The translations under genes and the position numbers were made by a program. The notes under the pieces are model-generated. The model saw only the letters and a program-made list of their open reading frames with translations. It ran no database searches and was not told the DNA's origin. Positions 26,620 to 35,766 of a stretch of DNA of 64,000 nucleotides are shown here, one piece after another (the stretch's first letter is position 1; every line of letters begins with the position of its first letter). The stretch covers positions 1,240,001 to 1,304,000 of the forward strand of contig JAWKTN010000001.1 in the NCBI GenBank assembly GCA_041399065.1, written 5' to 3'. This stretch comes from JAGQPD01 sp020426865 (lineage in GTDB: Bacteria > Planctomycetota > Planctomycetia > Pirellulales > Pirellulaceae).

Positions 26620-27168
26620 ATGCCTCTCATGGGTGCTATCAAACCGCCTTCGAAAGTATTGTTGTTGATTGCCGCCAGCAGTCGCTACCCGCAGGCGCTG
26701 CAATGGTCCGTGCAGCGAGCACGGGAGACATGGGGTGAGATTGGAAGGCTCAGCGAGGCGTTCGTGTTCGAAGATACCGACTACTACGCATCGACGATGG
26801 GCAGCGGCTTGTTGAAGCAGTTTATCGTGTTGGCCGAACGCGTCGATCCTGGCCGATTGGCCTCGATCAAGTGCCTGACCAACCAATGGGAAGAGGAATA
26901 TTCGCAGCTTTCCGCGCATGCCGAACCACGGCCGTTGAATCTCGATCCCGGGTACCTCACCGAGGCGAAATTGATTCTGGCCTCGACCAAAGACCACTCG
27001 CATCGAATTTATCTATCCGACGGAATCTACGCCGAGATCACGCTGGACTACTACCATCGCGCATGGCGTGCCCAACGGTGGACCTATCCTGACTATTTGC
27101 GCGAAGATTACCAACGATTCTTCACGAATTGTCGGGATTATTTAAGGCAGTTGCGAGGCCAGTCCTAA
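26620..27168 (+). CDS. DUF4416 family protein
   Basis: 182 residues (a second in-frame ATG at 26632 gives MGAIKPP and may be the true start). The family's conserved blocks are all present: IKPPSKVLLLIA, FEDTDYYASTMGSGLLKQF, IKCLTNQWEE, LNLDPGYLTEAKLILASTKDHSHRIYLSDGIYAEITL cut across several strands, and TYPDYLREDYQRFF. Biochemical role unknown. Divergent from the lipid operon, so the ~170-base gap between them probably carries both promoters. Confidence 0.88.
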   Translation: MPLMGAIKPPSKVLLLIAASSRYPQALQWSVQRARETWGEIGRLSEAFVFEDTDYYASTMGSGLLKQFIVLAERVDPGRLASIKCLTNQWEEEYSQLSAHAEPRPLNLDPGYLTEAKLILASTKDHSHRIYLSDGIYAEITLDYYHRAWRAQRWTYPDYLREDYQRFFTNCRDYLRQLRGQS

Positions 27169-27188
27169 GGCGACGTACTTGAGTTGTT

Positions 27189-28175
27189 TTAATTCGATTC
27201 GTTGGTCAGGTCTCCGGCCGCTCGCGTGAATAGAGACACGAATACGTTGATGTCGATCGTCTCCTCGTGGAAGTGTACGGAACCATCGCCGTAGAGGAAC
27301 ACCGCACCGTTGGCATGGAAACTGTAGATTTCGTCGTAGTTGGTGCAGTTAATTCGGGTTGTGATGCCGCAATCGTCGTTTTGACGGGCACCCACGACGA
27401 AGTAGGCGCGGTCGTCGGCCCAGCGAAATCCGTTGGGGATGTCGTGCTCTTGTGGGACGCCGCGTTTGAAGTGCGCGGGCCGACCGGCATCTTCGAACAT
27501 CATGAACGATTTGGAAAGCCCGTCCTTCACCATGGGCGTGGTCGTGCGGTCGTCGAAGATAATATTGCGTAGCGGCTTGGGCGAAAAATCGCTGGCCAGT
27601 TCTTGCGGAGTTCCCCGTGGGTCAATGACACGTGCGTGGTTGGCTAGGAAATTGTGCTCGTCCACCGTAATCGCTACGCACGCTGCATAGTCGGACACCC
27701 AACGGGACTGCCGCATCGGTGCGGACGGACAAAGTAGCAAGGGAATATCGACCTGGGTGGCTGTGCGATTGTCTTTGGCATTCCAGTGTTTCGTGAGATC
27801 CAAAGCGTCGCCGGCCGCCTGCTCGTCGTAATACGCCAAGAGGAAATTGTGGACGTTGTGTTTGGCTGGTGCTGGTGCGCCCGCTGCATAGATCCCACGC
27901 GCAACCCCTTGCCACGCCGGTGTGTAGGCCAGCGGGAATTCCCCCTGAGCACTCTCGTAGTTCAAGATCGCCAGACCAATCTGCTTCATGTTGTTGATGC
28001 ACTGGATTCGCCGAGCGGCCTCTCGGGCCGCATTGACCGATGGCAACAACAAGGCGATCAATAGGCCGATGATAGCGATCACGACCAGCAACTCGACCAG
28101 CGTAAACGCGGCCATCGGGCGCCGGTTTGTTGCCAACTCTTGCCTCCATCCTTCCAACGGCTTTGTACCTTGCAT
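27189..28175 (-). CDS. DUF1559 prepilin-like protein
   Basis: 328 residues, start supported by AAAGGAATGG before the ATG at 28175. Residues about 20-45 are a type IV pilin/type II secretion N-terminal methylation helix (FTLVELLVVIAIIGLL), followed by AAREAARRIQCINNMKQIGLA, the standard opening of the DUF1559 family greatly expanded in planctomycetes. The C-terminus has SFHANGAVFLYGDGSV, the family's end motif. The residue before Phe is Ala instead of the usual Gly at the prepilin peptidase site (MAAFTLVEL). These proteins are thought to be pseudopilins of surface or secretion structures. The gene follows a lipoprotein gene, a common pairing. Confidence 0.93.
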   Translation of the reverse strand: MQGTKPLEGWRQELATNRRPMAAFTLVELLVVIAIIGLLIALLLPSVNAAREAARRIQCINNMKQIGLAILNYESAQGEFPLAYTPAWQGVARGIYAAGAPAPAKHNVHNFLLAYYDEQAAGDALDLTKHWNAKDNRTATQVDIPLLLCPSAPMRQSRWVSDYAACVAITVDEHNFLANHARVIDPRGTPQELASDFSPKPLRNIIFDDRTTTPMVKDGLSKSFMMFEDAGRPAHFKRGVPQEHDIPNGFRWADDRAYFVVGARQNDDCGITTRINCTNYDEIYSFHANGAVFLYGDGSVHFHEETIDINVFVSLFTRAAGDLTNESN

Positions 28176-28254
28176 TTTTCCATTCCTTTCTTTTGCAAAG
28201 CGGTCCGTCGCGGTTTCTCCTTCTGCGGGGAATGCGATTCCTCGCGGCTTGTGA

Positions 28255-28674
28255 CTATAATTCGAAGGTCGTCAACACATTCGTCCCCTTGCGGACGGTT
28301 GCTCTTAAATCCGATGTCTCCGGACTGGAATACTTGTTGGGCAGCAGGTTGCGCGATGCGCGACCCCCACGGAGGTCCTCGCCGTCAGCAAGCTGCCGGT
28401 TGTGAACCCAAATGATGGTGACTGTATATTCGCCGACCGGTGCGCCATCGGACTTAAAGAACGTGGTGACGGCAAAACTGCCATCTTCCTGTACGGTAGC
28501 AACGGGACGTTGGCACTGAAGTTCGCTGCTTCCGCCAATCGGATGGAAGATCATCCGTGCTCCGGCGGCAGGCTGGCCCCGGTAGGTCACGCTCCCAGAA
28601 ACGGGATAGCAGGCCAGGCGGCCGTCCCCGCAAGAACCGCACGCCGCAAGAGTCGCCAGGACGAACGCCGACAT
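28255..28674 (-). CDS. secreted lipoprotein with carboxypeptidase-regulatory-like fold
   Basis: 139 residues from the ATG at 28674. A short hydrophobic leader ends in LATLAACGSCGDG, which fits a lipobox (LAAC). The rest matches small planctomycete proteins: YPVSGSVTYRGQPAAGARMIFHPIGG, then DGSFAVTTFFKSDGAPVGEYTVTI, a transthyretin/carboxypeptidase-regulatory-like beta sandwich. The frame is open further upstream to 28779, where it would translate a 30-bp tandem repeat into a PPV-containing decapeptide; I prefer the later start because it places the signal peptide at the N-terminus. Likely co-transcribed with the DUF1559 gene 79 bases downstream. Confidence 0.72.
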   Translation of the reverse strand: MSAFVLATLAACGSCGDGRLACYPVSGSVTYRGQPAAGARMIFHPIGGSSELQCQRPVATVQEDGSFAVTTFFKSDGAPVGEYTVTIIWVHNRQLADGEDLRGGRASRNLLPNKYSSPETSDLRATVRKGTNVLTTFEL

Positions 28675-28682
28675 CGCGGCGC

Positions 28683-28772
28683 GTACCGGTGGGCCTGCGC
28701 CCGGTCGTATTAGTACCGGTGGGCCTGCGCCCGTTCGCTTTGGTACCGGTGGGCTTGCGCCCATCCGCTTTA
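28683..28772. repeat. three 30-bp tandem repeats forming GNRA-like hairpins
   Basis: Units begin at 28683, 28713 and 28743 (core gtaccggtgggcctgcgccc). On the minus strand each core reads GGGC-GCAA/GCAG-GCCC followed by ACCGGTAC; the third unit gives a perfect 4-bp stem with a GCAA tetraloop and all share the palindrome accggt. They sit in the leader of the lipoprotein gene, 9-98 bases before its start codon. Confidence 0.85.
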
Positions 28773-28892
28773 GTGCCACGTGGAATCCCTTGTCGTGCAG
28801 AATCCTGGGGTATCTTCATGAACGCGATACTGTTCTAGCGTATAGATCACCGGTCGCCAAGGGGGCTGGTCGTGACGAAGGGTAGGATCACC

Positions 28893-28898
28893 TATAAT
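28893..28898 (+). promoter_or_regulatory. candidate -10 box for the DUF1573 gene
   Basis: A perfect TATAAT lies 54 bases before the GTG start at 28952. The region 17 bases further upstream (tcgtga) is a poor -35, so this is only a candidate. Confidence 0.3.
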
Positions 28899-28951
28899 AC
28901 GGATATAGGAAAGGCTGGAATGGTTATCAATTGCTCAATAGGAGAATTCCT

Positions 28952-30121
28952 GTGCGGACTATATTCATTGTCGTTGTGGCGGCACTAGCCGGGACTGCGT
29001 TGGGTGCTGGGATGGCCTACAATCAATTCACTCCCATCCCCCCCGGAGGCCTGGAAATCGCCCTGGCAGACTCCGGGCCGGTCGAGCAGCGGGAGATGCA
29101 TCCGCGGATCCTGATTGACGATGCCACGACCTTCAATTTTGGTGTCATGGATCGTGGGCAGGAAGGCCAACACACCTTCGAGATCAAGAACATTGGCGCG
29201 GCCCCCTTGACAGTTGAGATGCTCAACAAGACGTGCAAGTGCACGAACGTGGAAGTCGATCCTACGACACCCGTCGCCCCCGGTGACATCTGCCGTGTTG
29301 TTGTTCATTGGCGCGCCGAATCGTACACGGCGGAATATCGCCACGGGGCGACACTCGGTACCAACGATCCCTCCAATCCGATGATCGAATTGACCGTTGA
29401 GGGGCGCGTACAACCGAATATCCGTGCCGAGCCGATGTCGGTGGCCATGACCAATGTGTTGGTTCACGAAACCCGCAAGGCCTCGTTTATCGTCTTCGCC
29501 TACCGCGATGAGAATTTGCAGGTCCTTGACCACCATTGGTTGAATCTGGAAAACGATCGAAACTTCGATCTGGAGATCCATCCGCTCGACCCGGAGATTG
29601 TCAAAAGTGAACCAGGGGCGCTGTCAGGCGTGCAGGTCGATGTAACCTTGAAGCCGGGCTTGCCATTGGGACAATTCCATCAAGACCTTCAGCTCGTGAC
29701 CAACGCATCCGGGGTCGCGGAACTTTCGCTGTTTATCAGTGGCAATATCGTGGGCGATATCACGCTGTCGGGGCGAAACCTCATTGGCGAAAAGAACCTG
29801 CTGAAATGGGGCGGCATTCCTAGCGGCGAAGGGGGCACGACCGTCGTCAATGCGTTGATCAAAGGCCCGCACCGCGACGAAATCAACCTATCCGTCGTGG
29901 AAGTATTCCCCGAAAACACGCTGCAAGTTACCGTCGAAGAGGCCCGGATGGTCGGCTCTGTGAAAATGGTGCCCATCAAGATCACCGTCCCCGCCGGTGC
30001 GGAAACGATCAATTGTTACGGCAATGATGATGCCTCCCCAATGGGGCGCATCGTCCTTGCGACCGGACATCCCGACATGGATCGCCTACAGCTAGACGTG
30101 CGGTTCGCCGTTACCAAGTAG
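28952..30121 (+). CDS. DUF1573 (Ig-like) membrane-anchored protein
   Basis: 389 residues from the GTG at 28952, chosen because AGGAGA lies 7 bases before it; the frame's earlier TTG at 28931 has no ribosome site. An N-terminal anchor (about residues 3-25) is followed by a DUF1573/ASPM-SPD-2-Hydin-like Ig domain: FNFGVMDRGQEGQHTFEIKNIG, then NKTCKCTNVEVDP, the Cys pair typical of DUF1573, and a second beta-sandwich part to the C-terminus. Probably an extracytoplasmic structural or binding protein. It precedes the tetraheme cytochrome gene by 162 bases on the same strand and may be linked to it functionally. Confidence 0.82.
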   Translation: MRTIFIVVVAALAGTALGAGMAYNQFTPIPPGGLEIALADSGPVEQREMHPRILIDDATTFNFGVMDRGQEGQHTFEIKNIGAAPLTVEMLNKTCKCTNVEVDPTTPVAPGDICRVVVHWRAESYTAEYRHGATLGTNDPSNPMIELTVEGRVQPNIRAEPMSVAMTNVLVHETRKASFIVFAYRDENLQVLDHHWLNLENDRNFDLEIHPLDPEIVKSEPGALSGVQVDVTLKPGLPLGQFHQDLQLVTNASGVAELSLFISGNIVGDITLSGRNLIGEKNLLKWGGIPSGEGGTTVVNALIKGPHRDEINLSVVEVFPENTLQVTVEEARMVGSVKMVPIKITVPAGAETINCYGNDDASPMGRIVLATGHPDMDRLQLDVRFAVTK

Positions 30122-30283
30122 CCAATCCCCTGCCGGCGCTGCCCGCTTTTTTCGCCCAATTGGTAGGGAATTTCTCTCCCAGTTCTGGTAAACTCGTCCT
30201 TGCGCACGCCGCACACGGTCAAGATTCCGATCGGCACGCGCACCGAGAGGAGACATCATTCGTACGACAAAGGATTGAACAAC

Positions 30284-31870
30284 ATGGCGACACGTGAGTG
30301 CATGTTTGCGGTAGGGAGGCGTATGGCAGGTGAGACTCGACTGGCGATCGCTGTGCTAGCAGTGTTAGCGTTTCATGCCAGTTTGACTCATGACGCGGTT
30401 CGGGCCCAGACGGACATTCAGTTTGGAACCGAGCTGGACCGGGGGCAGGGCAATACGGTGGCACGCCAGCCTCAACCGGCCCAGGGTGCGACCTCGGAGC
30501 TGGCCGATTGGCCGCGGCCGCAAGCCGTTTTGGTCGTGACGGGGCGACAGCACGGTTACATTGAGCCGTGTGGCTGCACGGGTTTAGAGAATGCGAAGGG
30601 TGGATTAAGTCGCCGGCACACGTTTATTCGCAATCTGCAGGCCAAGGGTTGGCCCGTTGTTCCGTTAGATGTCGGCAACCAAGTGCGTCGATTTGGCCGG
30701 CAGGCGGAGATAAAATTCCAAACGACGATTGATATCCTCCGGCGTTTGAAGTACCAAGGCGTTGGTTTCGGGCCGGATGACCTGCGGCTGTCGGTCGGAG
30801 AGTTGATCGCGTCGGTCGCGGAACCCGATGGCGGGGCACCGATGTTTCTCTGTGCGAATGTCGATGTCCTGGAGCAGAACGGAAAGTTCCGTGTGATCCA
30901 GGCCGGGCCGCTGAAAATTGGTATCACGTCGGTTTTGGGGGTTGCCGAGATGCGGATGGTCAACAGCCCCGACATCACGATTACCGATCCAGTTGCGGCA
31001 CTGAAGCAAGTTGTCCCGCAGCTTGTATCGCAAAAGTGTCATCATTACGTGCTAATGGCGCACGCGTCGATTGAAGAGTCGAAGGAAATGTCGCGTCAGT
31101 TCCCGCAATTCAACATCGTGGTTACCGCTGGAGGCGCCGGCGAACCAACTCGTGAACCCGAACGCATCGCCGGCTCCAACGCCCAGTTGATTCAGGTTGG
31201 GACCAAGGGAATGTATGTGGGGGTGGTTGGCTTGTACAACGGCAAGCCGCCGCAGTATGCCCGCGTCGTGCTCGATGCCCGCTACGGCGATTCGCAGGAA
31301 GTCCTCGATCTGTTCGCCGGTTATCAAGACCAACTCGAAACACTCGGGCTCGATGGGCTTGGTGTTAGCCCCGTGCCGTTTACCGGAAACCCCGCCAGAA
31401 AATTTGTTGGTACCGCCATCTGCGCCGATTGCCATTCCTCGGCCATGGAGGTCTTTGAGAAATCGGACCACGCGCACGCCACGCGTTCCATTTCCCAACC
31501 GACGCAGCGTTCCGCGATTCCCCGTCATTTCGATCCCGAATGCATCAGCTGCCATGTGACCGGCTGGAATGCCCAGGGCTATTTCCCCTACCAGTCGGGC
31601 TACCTGGGGCTGGAAAAGACTCCCGATTTGCTCGACAACGGCTGCGAAAATTGTCACGGACCTGGCTCTCGACACTCCGCCGCCGAAACGGGTGACGTGG
31701 TGGTCACCGAAGCTGACAAGCAACGCTTCCGCAATGAGATGAAACTGCCGATGGCCCAGGCCCGCGATAAATGCCTGGAATGCCACGATCTGGATAACAG
31801 CCCGGAGTTCCACGAAGAAGGTGCGTTTGAAAAATTCTGGGCAGACGTCAAACACGAAGGGAAATACTAA
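30284..31870 (+). CDS. tetraheme cytochrome c554-like protein with metallophosphoesterase-like domain
   Basis: 528 residues from the ATG at 30284 (AAGGA ribosome site). Signal peptide about residues 16-42 (ends AVRAQ). Residues about 85-370 resemble a 5'-nucleotidase/calcineurin-like domain: HGYIEPCGCTGLENAKGGLSRR, VVPLDVGNQ, GPDDL and VLMAHAS. Several metal ligands are replaced (Arg for Asp before HG, Asn for Asp in DVGN), so catalysis is doubtful. The C-terminal 150 residues hold four CxxCH heme sites: CADCH, CISCH, CENCH and CLECH, in a cytochrome c554-like layout. A periplasmic redox protein is likely; donor and acceptor are unknown. Confidence 0.8.
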   Translation: MATRECMFAVGRRMAGETRLAIAVLAVLAFHASLTHDAVRAQTDIQFGTELDRGQGNTVARQPQPAQGATSELADWPRPQAVLVVTGRQHGYIEPCGCTGLENAKGGLSRRHTFIRNLQAKGWPVVPLDVGNQVRRFGRQAEIKFQTTIDILRRLKYQGVGFGPDDLRLSVGELIASVAEPDGGAPMFLCANVDVLEQNGKFRVIQAGPLKIGITSVLGVAEMRMVNSPDITITDPVAALKQVVPQLVSQKCHHYVLMAHASIEESKEMSRQFPQFNIVVTAGGAGEPTREPERIAGSNAQLIQVGTKGMYVGVVGLYNGKPPQYARVVLDARYGDSQEVLDLFAGYQDQLETLGLDGLGVSPVPFTGNPARKFVGTAICADCHSSAMEVFEKSDHAHATRSISQPTQRSAIPRHFDPECISCHVTGWNAQGYFPYQSGYLGLEKTPDLLDNGCENCHGPGSRHSAAETGDVVVTEADKQRFRNEMKLPMAQARDKCLECHDLDNSPEFHEEGAFEKFWADVKHEGKY

Positions 31871-31891
31871 CGCGACTGCGAGGAGGGTGAA

Positions 31892-32407
31892 ATGACGACC
31901 AATCCGCTGCCAGGTAATTCGCAACTGGTCATGGGACATGCCGAAAACGAAGTCATTGTACGGATCGTTGGACGCGGTACGATGCACGAAAGTGCGTGCG
32001 TAAGGGCCTTTATCGAGGATTGTCTCGATAACGATGCCTCCGTACTGCTAGACCTCAACGCATGCAACTACCTCGACAGTACCTTCCTCGGTTGCCTGAT
32101 CGCCCTCCATCGACTCGGCAAGCGTCACGAAAATATCGCGTTTCGTGTCTGCGCCGACCACGCCACTTGCCAACGGCTGTTATCCACCAGTACACTCACG
32201 CGACTGCTGAATATCGTTCCGCAGTGCCCCAGCATGTCGACGGACGAAGTATGTGTCGCGGCCGAAGTCCCCGAACCAGATGCGCTCGGGCGCCACGTCA
32301 TGCAATGCCATCGCCTGCTGGCCGACCTGGGGGGCGAACACGCCGAACAATTCCGCGCCATCGCCAACCGACTCGAACTTGAACTCGAACACTCCAGAAG
32401 AACCTGA
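31892..32407 (+). CDS. STAS-domain (anti-sigma factor antagonist-like) protein
   Basis: 171 residues with a strong ribosome site (GAGGAGGG). The STAS fold spans about residues 15-120, with SVLLDLNACNYLDSTFLGCLIAL matching the region around the phosphorylatable Ser/Thr (DST) of SpoIIAA-like proteins. It would bind an anti-sigma factor or serve as an output switch in phosphosignalling. A helical C-terminal extension of about 45 residues is not part of the standard domain. Gene spacing to the sialidase-like gene is 4 bases. Confidence 0.82.
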   Translation: MTTNPLPGNSQLVMGHAENEVIVRIVGRGTMHESACVRAFIEDCLDNDASVLLDLNACNYLDSTFLGCLIALHRLGKRHENIAFRVCADHATCQRLLSTSTLTRLLNIVPQCPSMSTDEVCVAAEVPEPDALGRHVMQCHRLLADLGGEHAEQFRAIANRLELELEHSRRT

Positions 32408-32411
32408 CACC

Positions 32412-33575
32412 ATGACCCCATCCCAACCACGTTACCCACGCCAATTTCGCTTCCCCTGCCACGGTTCTTGTAATAGTGAACAAATGTTCACTTATTTGTT
32501 GGTTGCGCTGGGGATCCTGGTTGGACAAACGCCGCTCGGCTGGGCCCAGCCGCTGGCCGGACCGGAAGGGGCGGGGGTCGATCAGGTTGAGTTCATCTAC
32601 GACGAGGCGCCCTTTCCCGAATGTCATGCGTCAACGATCGAACAGACCACCAAGGGGACACTCGTGACGGCCTGGTTTGGAGGGACGGAGGAACGTCATC
32701 CTGACGTCGGGATCTGGGTCTCGCGCCTGAGCGACGGCAAATGGTCGTTTCCGGTCGAAGTGGCCAACGGCGTGCAAGCCGACGGGCAGCGTTTTCCGAC
32801 GTGGAATCCGGTACTGTTTCAGCCGCAAGACGGCCCGCTGATGTTGTTCTTCAAAGTTGGTCCCTCGCCGCGCGAGTGGTGGGGAGAATGGATGGTCTCC
32901 AGCGACGATGGCGTAACCTGGCAACATCGTGCTCGACTGCCGAACCAGGGGATTGGCCCGGTCAAAAACAAACCCGTGCAACTCGCCGACGGCACGATTG
33001 TGGCGCCGTCGAGCACCGAGGACAATGGCTGGCAGATTCACGTCGAGTTGACCCGAGACTTGGGAAAGAATTGGACGAAGATCGGGCCGCTTAACGGCGA
33101 TGAATTGGGGGCGATCCAACCCACGATCCTGCTGCACGGCCAGAACCGTTTGCAGATGCTGTCCCGCGATCGCAATGGCCAAGGCAACATCTGGCAATGC
33201 TGGTCGGAAGACGGCGGAAAGTCCTGGGGCGAAATAACATCACTCGGCCTGCCAAATCCCAACTCCGGCATCGATGCCGTGACGCTGAAGGACGGCAGGC
33301 ACCTGTTGGTTTACAATCACACGGTGCGCGGAGGGCCGTTCCCGAGCGGCCGCGACATGTTGAACGTCGCCGTTAGCCGCGACGGTCGCTCGTGGGAAGC
33401 GGCACTGACGTTGGAACGGGTGGAAGGCGAGTTTTCCTATCCGGCTGTCATTCAATCGCGTGACGGCATGGTACACATCACCTACACCTGGAATCGCCAA
33501 CGAGTCCGGCACGTCGTTGTCGATCCCGCGAAGCTCAAATTGCATCCGGTCGGCGACTTTGACGTAAAACAGTAG
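32412..33575 (+). CDS. secreted sialidase-family (BNR repeat) protein
   Basis: 387 residues from the ATG at 32412; an ATG at 32484 (MFTYLLVALG) places the signal peptide directly at the N-terminus and is an alternative start. Exported six-bladed propeller: ECHASTIEQTTKGTLVTAWFGG, then Asp-box repeats (SSDDGVTWQHR, SRDRNGQGNIWQCWSEDGGKSW, SRDGRSWEAAL). The group matches 'exo-alpha-sialidase' annotated proteins common in planctomycetes, many of which are not proven sialidases. The substrate may be another sugar acid. The gene starts 4 bases after the STAS gene. Confidence 0.85.
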   Translation: MTPSQPRYPRQFRFPCHGSCNSEQMFTYLLVALGILVGQTPLGWAQPLAGPEGAGVDQVEFIYDEAPFPECHASTIEQTTKGTLVTAWFGGTEERHPDVGIWVSRLSDGKWSFPVEVANGVQADGQRFPTWNPVLFQPQDGPLMLFFKVGPSPREWWGEWMVSSDDGVTWQHRARLPNQGIGPVKNKPVQLADGTIVAPSSTEDNGWQIHVELTRDLGKNWTKIGPLNGDELGAIQPTILLHGQNRLQMLSRDRNGQGNIWQCWSEDGGKSWGEITSLGLPNPNSGIDAVTLKDGRHLLVYNHTVRGGPFPSGRDMLNVAVSRDGRSWEAALTLERVEGEFSYPAVIQSRDGMVHITYTWNRQRVRHVVVDPAKLKLHPVGDFDVKQ

Positions 33576-33623
33576 CGCCACCGACGCGTGTGGACGCGCC
33601 GCTGCCAACGGCCAGGCAAGGGA

Positions 33624-34421
33624 TCAGTTGATCAAACCCGCTTCGGTCCGCAACTGATCCATCCACACTTGTTCGTCTGGCGTCAGCGCCGGGTCGGGCA
33701 AAGCGCGATGGCTGATCTGCCAGTAGCGCCCCGTTTCGTAGCAGCGATTCACTAGCGGCTGCAGTTCGAGCGGTACGTCTTCCTCGTTCGAACGCAACGG
33801 AACTGCGACAACCGGCAATTCTTCCTGCAGCGGGCAGTAGTATACGTCACGTTGTTCAAGATCACCGGCCCGCCCTGCGACGACGAGATAGGTTGTTCCA
33901 CTGTCGGGCTCCGATAATGCCATTCGAAATTCATCCGGTAACGCCCTCACGCCACCTCGGATCAGATCGATATCCAACGTATTGATGCCGCTGGCCAACA
34001 GATGCATTCCCCGTCTTGCAAACTCAGATGCGCTCCAAAGTGTCTTTTTACTGGGGCTGAGAATCTCAATCACAGTGATCAAATGGTCGTGTAGATCTCG
34101 AATCTCAAGCCATCGATGCTTCAGTGGTACGCGAATGGGAACGGGTTTCGCCAGCACTAACGAATCCGTTGTTGCTTTGTGGGGTGACGGACTAGGGATG
34201 CGAATTTGTGGCTCTCTGGCGACGGCCACGTCAGCACGAAACTTCTTGTCCGTCAATCCTGGTATTCCGATTGAAACCGATTCCTCGGCGATGATCGTCA
34301 GGTCGTCAGGTAGACGGTTGCTCAAGACGTCGCGAACATAGGCAATCAGTACCGTATGTGCATCCGGCCAACGCACTTCAAGGAATGGGTTCATGCTAGG
34401 CAGCGGATTGGTCGTTCTCAT
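33624..34421 (-). CDS. DUF4058 family protein
   Basis: 265 residues. Typical DUF4058 opening (LPSMNPFLEVRWPDAHTVLIAYVRDVLSNRLPDDL) split over the first 45 residues, then TVIEILSPSKK (Glu-x-Leu-Ser-Pro-x-x-Lys, like the PD-(D/E)XK-fold relatives), FARRGMHLLASGINTLDIDLIRGG, and YYCPLQEELPVVAVPL. Role unknown; often found in planctomycetes and cyanobacteria alongside Uma2 proteins. Convergent with the sialidase-like gene. Confidence 0.88.
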   Translation of the reverse strand: MRTTNPLPSMNPFLEVRWPDAHTVLIAYVRDVLSNRLPDDLTIIAEESVSIGIPGLTDKKFRADVAVAREPQIRIPSPSPHKATTDSLVLAKPVPIRVPLKHRWLEIRDLHDHLITVIEILSPSKKTLWSASEFARRGMHLLASGINTLDIDLIRGGVRALPDEFRMALSEPDSGTTYLVVAGRAGDLEQRDVYYCPLQEELPVVAVPLRSNEEDVPLELQPLVNRCYETGRYWQISHRALPDPALTPDEQVWMDQLRTEAGLIN

Positions 34422-34718
34422 AGTATACGATGCCCCGTCATGATCCCTGTGAAAAGCCCAAGTCTACTTCTATCTTAACTCACATCCAGCTACGGGCCAA
34501 CCAAAGTGTTTCTCGCAGTCCAAGATCATCTTGCGACGTTTGTCCAAATGCCCCAAGGAAGGCAGGATGATGAGGGGCAGGATCACGGTGCGTGACGTAC
34601 TCTTAGCCCAGGACGCACCAGCGGAAACATTTTTTTAATCGTGGAGACGGGAATTGTACGTTGAATTGCGGTATCTTTGCATACGCACAACAATTGAGCT
34701 GTGAGCGGGGGATTCACC
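34422..34718. other. divergent intergenic region, no gene seen
   Basis: About 297 bases between the starts of two divergent genes. It should hold both promoters. I see no RNA gene or repeat; a T-run (34631-34637) lies in the middle without a preceding stem. Confidence 0.5.
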
Positions 34719-35732
34719 ATGTCAACGTCAGGCTATCACCGACTTGTCGAGGTTGCATCGCAACTGACGGATGACACTGATGTCCTTGACGGGTTAGACG
34801 AGTTAACCCCGGTCGATGCCGAGTTGATTTTGCAGCGGTGGGAACCGATCTTCCAAGCCTGCGAAGAAATACTCTGCGAAGAGTGCGAAGTGCCGCTTCG
34901 GTACGAGGCAGATTTTTTTTCGTACCACACTCAAGAGGTTCAACATTTGAGAAACCTCTCGAGGGCTATTGACTTTGCCGGTCATGGTGCTCGTCTGCGT
35001 GGCGATGATCATCAAACAGTACGACATGGGCTCGCAAACCTGGAACTTGGAAATGCCGTACGACGAGGTGGCTTGGTAGTGGACCATCTTGTCTCTGTGG
35101 CAATTGCCCAAATGGGAATCGACCTTCTACGGCGGTCCCGGGACCGCTACGACGATACAATCTGCAAGCGAATCACCGACGCCCTGCAAAAACACGAAAC
35201 AGGTCGCGAACCGTTCGCCACGATTCTTCAGCGGGATAGCAGGTGGGAGAACGAGTCCGGGTATTTCGATTCTTCGTACGCGAAGAGTCAGATTAACTTC
35301 GACGAATTCATCGACCCAGATAGCGAGTTGTCGGTGGAGGAGCAGCGGGAGTTGATACAATTATTCAAAGACCTTGCTAGGCGGCCGTTGTCTGAGCGTT
35401 ATGAACAATACCTAGCGCAGGATCGTCAATTGGTGGCGTTGCCGCGGTTGTTGGTCGTGGATCTGGCAATCCGGCAGTTTCAATATCGTAAAGGAAGACT
35501 GCCCGAATCACTCGCTCAATTGTCGCCAGAGGTACTTGAGTGGATACCGCGCGATCCATTCAGCGACGATCAGTTCATCTATCGACCGAACAATCCATGT
35601 TTCGTTGTTTACAGTCCCGGTCCAGATCGACGCGATGCCGGAGGGAAGTTTGGGCCCTGGCCGGCTGTATGCTTCGATGGATGCGATCTCTGTTTGGATG
35701 CAAACGACTATTGGGACGACTATTGCAAATAG
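34719..35732 (+). CDS. hypothetical protein with PulG-like C-terminal motif
   Basis: 337 residues from the ATG at 34719, preceded by GGGGGAT. Helical and acidic, no family recognised for the first 230 residues. The C-terminal part (KGRLPESLAQLSPEVLEWIPRDPFSD, then FIYRPNNPCFVVYSPGPDRRDAGG) resembles the end of planctomycete proteins that share the C-terminal pattern of type II secretion pseudopilins, but no prepilin helix is present at the N-terminus. There is no signal peptide, so it may be cytoplasmic. Confidence 0.6.
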   Translation: MSTSGYHRLVEVASQLTDDTDVLDGLDELTPVDAELILQRWEPIFQACEEILCEECEVPLRYEADFFSYHTQEVQHLRNLSRAIDFAGHGARLRGDDHQTVRHGLANLELGNAVRRGGLVVDHLVSVAIAQMGIDLLRRSRDRYDDTICKRITDALQKHETGREPFATILQRDSRWENESGYFDSSYAKSQINFDEFIDPDSELSVEEQRELIQLFKDLARRPLSERYEQYLAQDRQLVALPRLLVVDLAIRQFQYRKGRLPESLAQLSPEVLEWIPRDPFSDDQFIYRPNNPCFVVYSPGPDRRDAGGKFGPWPAVCFDGCDLCLDANDYWDDYCK

Positions 35733-35766
35733 CAGATGCCCCGCCCGCGCCGTCCGGAATGCCAGA

